Positions 60,248 to 64,000 of a DNA stretch of 64,000 nucleotides are shown here, piece after piece. The DNA lies in NCBI GenBank assembly GCA_025716855.1, contig JAIXMQ010000009.1:464001-528000 (forward strand), given 5' to 3'. The translations under genes and the position numbers were made by a program. The first letter of the stretch is position 1. The number at the start of each line of letters is the position of its first letter. This DNA is from Pilaira anomala. Taxonomy: Eukaryota > Mucoromycota > Mucoromycetes > Mucorales > Mucoraceae. The notes under the pieces were generated by a model. The model made no database searches. It was not told the origin of the DNA and saw only the letters and a program-made list of their open reading frames with translations.

Positions 60248-61785
60248 CTATACATTCTGTGATGAACTTGGCGTACTTGCTGGAATGGGAAAGGTTAATG
60301 GGAAATGCAGACCGCTGATAGCCATTTTGTTAAAACTAGATTTCATGACGAGAGGTGTCAACGTATTTTGGAAATACGCAAAAGCAAAACTGGTCATGTA
60401 CGCATCGAAATGAGCAGCATGGGCGTTATCATCATGATCTGATTCAGACGTATAAAATTGTTTATACTTTGATACGCCCATTTGATGATCCAGTATAATC
60501 TGTATATCGTGATATTTACTGGATCCTGTATGACCTAAATTACAATACCCTCTTTCCTAATGATATAATTTTTTTTTTTTTTTTTTTTACATATCAGTTT
60601 CATTATTATTAAGAGAGAGAGAGAGATCTTTTTTACCGCGTAGTGTTTACAATAATCCAATTTTTTGGTTCCATTTTGTTCTCCTTCTACAATTGTTACC
60701 GCTTTCACTTCTTCATCGTCTCTTTTTCTTTTCAATCCACTGAGAGGAACACCTGTTTTCAAAATAGGTGGATTGACTTGTACTTCAAAATAAGGTGTTT
60801 CTTCTGTACTATTTTCAAATCGGTCTTGACGTAACCTGTCCGATTTCGAAAAGACGTACTTCAAAAAAGTAGAGTTGTATTCAGCTCTTTCAGCTAAATA
60901 ACGAGTATCATAAATGCCAGAAGGAAAACAATGACTGATTGTGGATATAAATTCAGCAAACGTATCTGGTAATTTACCAATAAAGCTATGATAAATATAC
61001 ATTAAATCATATAATCCATTGTGTAAAACCAAAGGTATCTTTCGATGACGCATGATATCCATCATATGCTTCCAAAGGTTGAATAATTTCATGTCAACCT
61101 TTGCCGTTGCTTTGTTTTTTGGTGGTTCGGTAGGCATATCGGCAGGTGGTGTAAATGGGATACCTCGAGTGAATAATGCGTCAAAACTGTATCCATGATT
61201 ACATAAGAATATGCCTGTGTCACTTTCAATTGTGATATTTCCTTGCTTTAACGTCAGGAACTCAAAATTGTCACATTCGTATCTTTGGGTAAAAGGAGGT
61301 AGCAGTTGTTGTTGTTGTTGTTGTTGTGAGTCGGGTGTTACTGAAGGATGTTGTTGTTGTTGTTGTTGTTGTGAGCCGGGTGTTGTTGAAGGTTGTTGTT
61401 GTTGTGAGTCGGGTGTTGTTGAAGGTTGTTGCTGCTGTTGTTGCTTTTTCACGATCGAAATACCAAGAGATGCAATAGAGGCTGATTCCACAGTGCGCTT
61501 CATAGCTATGTACCTGTGTGCCATATCCAACGAGCGTATACTACCTAGAGCAGTGAACTCGAGATCGACGGCGATGTGCGAGGCATCATTTACTTTACTC
61601 ATAATGATACTAAAGTATTTCAAGATGGTGTCGTTATTCACCTCATTGAATGACACAACATGCGCACTTGTTGGATCCTTCATTATACTTTTTTTTGTTG
61701 AAAAAGAGCGAACAAAAAAAGCACTAGTAGGATATAAAATAAAAGATTTTCGGTGTAAAGGGACGGTTCGAAGATAGAACATCAT
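60248..61785 (-). CDS. TOE1-type CAF1/DEDD deadenylase with CCCH-like finger
   Basis: Exons 61785-60637 and 60556-60248 give 485 residues. TOE1 trims 3' tails of snRNAs and other small RNAs. The DEDD sites are visible: AVDLEF (Asp74, Glu76), VLHNGLYDLMYIYHSF (Asp) and AAHFDAYMTSFAFAYF (His, Asp). A polyQ/PSTTPDS repeat insert (about residues 115-160) lies within the nuclease domain. The intron acceptor at 60557 was chosen because it restores CKHYAERGYCNLGHTGSSKY then HD, matching the TOE1 zinc-finger position, although the third Cys is absent. The first 34 residues (MMFYLRTVPLHRKSFILYPT, then VRSFSTKKS) look like a mitochondrial presequence; a second in-frame Met at residue 35 would give a form without it. 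PARN-like enzymes are the alternative family. Confidence 0.83.
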
Positions 61786-61857
61786 TTTCTTTTTTTTTTA
61801 AAAAGAAAAAAAAAAGAAAATAGCAAAACCTATTTATATTGTTTTTGTTTATTTATT

Positions 61858-61890
<33 letters not shown>
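61786..61890. promoter_or_regulatory. 105-bp divergent spacer between the deadenylase and ABC transporter starts
   Basis: Almost all A and T: a T/A tract sits next to each ATG, including T13-A26 at about 61852-61890 ending directly at the ABC transporter ATG. No TATA box was seen. Confidence 0.45.
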
Positions 61891-61891
<1 letters not shown>

Positions 61892-64000
61892 TGGGTGATA
61901 AAGAGAAAAAATCAATCCATGAAAATATACCTATTCCAAAACTATTTCAATTCGCTACAAAACAAGATCGATATCTTATTCTGATCGCCTCCTTGACATC
62001 ATGTACAGCAGGGGCCATTCAACCCATTTCAATCCTCTTCTTTGGAAACGTTCTTAAAAATATGGGAGAAGCGATCGCATATCAACAAGACATGATGGAA
62101 AAAGTCTATCCCATCATCTTGATCTATCTCTATATCGGTACGGCCGTCACAGTCTCTGCCTACATTTCAAATTGTCTCTGGGTCCTGACTGGCGAAAACC
62201 AAACTAGACGTATTCGTCAACTTTACCTTCATTCAATTCTAAGACAGGATATGGCTTGGTTTGATCGATCCAAAGATGGGTCTTTAACGACTCGATTAGC
62301 TGTGGATATTTCCATCATTCAGGAAGGCATCTCTGAGAAATTCGGACAGTTTTTGATGTGCCTTGCACAGTTTATTGGAGGTTGTGCTGTGGCCTTTACA
62401 AAAGGATGGCAGTTGGCGCTTGTGATGACGGCTGTGACGCCCGCGATTGCAGTGACGGGTGGTGTCATGGGTATCTTGGTGACTAAATATACAGTGCAAG
62501 CACAAGATGCTTATGCAGATGCTGGGTCAGTCTCTGAACAAGTGATTACGGGTATACGTACCGTGTACGCATTCTCCTTACAAGACAGATTCTCTACACG
62601 ATACGATGAGAAACTAGAGAAGGCGATGAAAGCCGGTATGAAACGAGGCATAATACTCGGTCTCGGACTCGGTACGTTTATGTTTACATTATTTGGAATG
62701 TACGGACTTTCGTTTTGGTATGGGTCAGGTCTCGTCTATCAACATAAAATGGATGGATCGACCGTGTTGGTTGTGTTTTTAGCAATGATGATTGGCGAAT
62801 TTTCATTGTTACAGCTGCCAGGTCATTTATCAGCCGTTTCTGGAGCTTCTGCAGCCGCTTACAAGATATTTCAAACGATCCATCGGGTACCTGAAATAGA
62901 TGCTACGAGTCCTGTTGGAGAAAAACCAGTGTGTGTGTTGGGTGAAATTGAATTTAATCAGGTCCGGTTCAAGTATCCGACACGTCCTGATACCATTATT
63001 TTAAAAAACTTGAATTTGAAAATCAAACCAGGTATGACGGTTGCGTTTGTAGGACCTTCAGGGTCAGGAAAATCCACTAGTGTGGCTTTATTGCAAAGGT
63101 TTTATGATCCTATTTCGGGTTCAATCAGTTTAGATGGTAAGAACCTGAAAGATTTGAACGTGAGTTGGCTTCGTGAAAAAATTGGCGTTGTTTCTCAGGA
63201 ACCTGTCTTGTTTAATACCAGTATACGTCAAAATATCATCTTGGGTAGTTCGAACCCGAATATAAATCAAAGTGAAGTCATCGATGCTTGTAAAAAGGCA
63301 AATTGTCATAGTTTTATTAAACAGTTGCCGAATGGGTATGATACTTTAGTAGGAGAGCATGGTGGTATGTTATCAGGTGGTCAGAAACAACGTATTGCAA
63401 TTGCTAGAGCTATTTTAAAGAATCCTGCTATTTTATTGTTGGATGAAGTAAGTTTTTTTTTTTTTTGTTCTAGAGCAATGGCGTTGTTTTTTTTATATTT
63501 ATTTACTACTTTTATTTATTATAGGCCACATCTGCGTTAGATACACAGTCTGAACGCTTAGTACAGAAAGCACTTGATGAAGCTTCAATCAATCGAACTA
63601 CAATCATTATTGCGCATCGTCTCTCAACCGTTCGTAATGCAGATCTTATCGTTGTTATGGAACAAGGTGACTTGATAGAACAAGGAACACATAATGAGCT
63701 TTTAGCAAAAGGAGGAGTGTACTCTGAGCTAGTAAAAAAGCAACAAATTGATACAATTGATATAGGCAACACGATCATCACGGAAAAAAAAGATGATGAT
63801 GATGATGATGAAGCTCTTTTACTTCAAGAAGCTATAGAAGTCAACCGAAAGAGCTATCTCGAGAAGAAAAGGGCTTCTGATCATTCTACTATTGAAAAAG
63901 GAGGAAGCATTTATAATAACGGTCGCTTATCCGTCATTGATGGATTTGAAGTTAAAAAGAAAAGGGAAGCGTTAGAAAAGAAGCAAGCAAAAAAAATGAA
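61891..64000 (+). CDS. ABCB/MDR-type ABC transporter, 3' truncated by the window
   Basis: Exons 61891-63447 and 63525 onward; about 678 residues are visible. The first TM domain (residues 30-330) has six segments and the ABCB marker [24 protein letters not shown] entry, with [12 protein letters not shown]1 is complete: Walker A GPSGSGKS near 387, Q-loop VSQEPVLF, signature LSGGQ near 493, Walker B ILLLDE near 513, D-loop SALD and H-loop [13 protein letters not shown]. The one intron splits Walker B from the D-loop. After the NBD comes a charged linker ([26 protein letters not shown]), as between the halves of full-length P-glycoprotein-like pumps, so a second TMD-NBD is expected beyond the window. 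It is likely a drug, lipid or peptide exporter; the substrate is unknown. Confidence 0.93.

Noticed and set aside
61211..61777. 188-codon plus-strand Cys-rich frame
   Set aside because: The Cys runs are the complement of polyQ codons in the deadenylase gene.
1..64000. tRNA, rRNA and CRISPR elements
   Set aside because: No B-box with cloverleaf arms, no rRNA segment and no regularly spaced repeat array was found by reading.

Overview
The window is nuclear DNA from a fungus of the Mucoromycota, most likely Mucorales. The evidence is a very AT-rich sequence full of A/T homopolymers, genes split by short introns of about 50-100 bases (GTAAGT-type donors, TAG/CAG acceptors), and a cluster of four CotH-type spore-coat/invasin genes, a family that is expanded in Mucorales. 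No species can be assigned from the sequence alone. Splice junctions were placed by hand from donor and acceptor sites, reading frame and family conservation. For almost every multi-exon gene the exon lengths sum to a multiple of three.

Layout. 1-2,499 (-): a BAR-PH protein of the Sip3/Ysp1 (LAM) type, 3' end off the window. 2,500-5,049: no firm gene, but a tandem hairpin repeat at 4,391-4,541. 5,050-9,384: a divergent pair for mitochondrial biogenesis (OXA1 insertase and ATP11 F1 assembly factor), then VPS72/YL1 of the SWR1 chromatin remodeller. 10,159-12,035: an allantoate/nicotinate-type MFS permease with an 18-base microexon. 13,326-15,477: a small coiled-coil protein of unknown function and a secreted expansin/RlpA-like double-psi beta-barrel protein. 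15,478-18,917: mostly empty, with one decayed-looking coding segment. 18,918-20,168: COP9 signalosome subunit 5. 20,707-22,719: a mariner-like MITE, two small unknown genes (one with an in-frame TGA) and a long inverted repeat.

24,373-29,244 (+): a P5-type ATPase with an N-terminal signal peptide and cysteine-rich ectodomain. 29,553-32,994: an LCL3-type membrane nuclease divergent from a Q-rich protein with a GLTSCR1-type domain. 33,140-47,846: the CotH cluster, genes A(-), B(+), C(+), D(-). B and C share a nearly identical block, which points to recent duplication or gene conversion. D carries a GPI-anchor signal and has a different intron structure. A, B and C share a TATA-centred promoter block.

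50,932-61,785: SPF27/BCAS2 (Prp19 spliceosome complex), an FLVCR-like MFS transporter, a homeodomain protein, a membrane-anchored GDSL esterase, an Avt3/Avt4-type vacuolar amino-acid exporter, LSM5 and a TOE1-type deadenylase. The last two converge, and both families act on U6/snRNA 3' ends. 61,891-64,000: an ABCB/MDR transporter, 3' end off the window.

Most genes are ordinary housekeeping genes. The accessory parts are the CotH cluster with its long AT-rich flanks, the MITE/unknown-gene segment near 20.7-22.7 kb and the unusual P5 ATPase.
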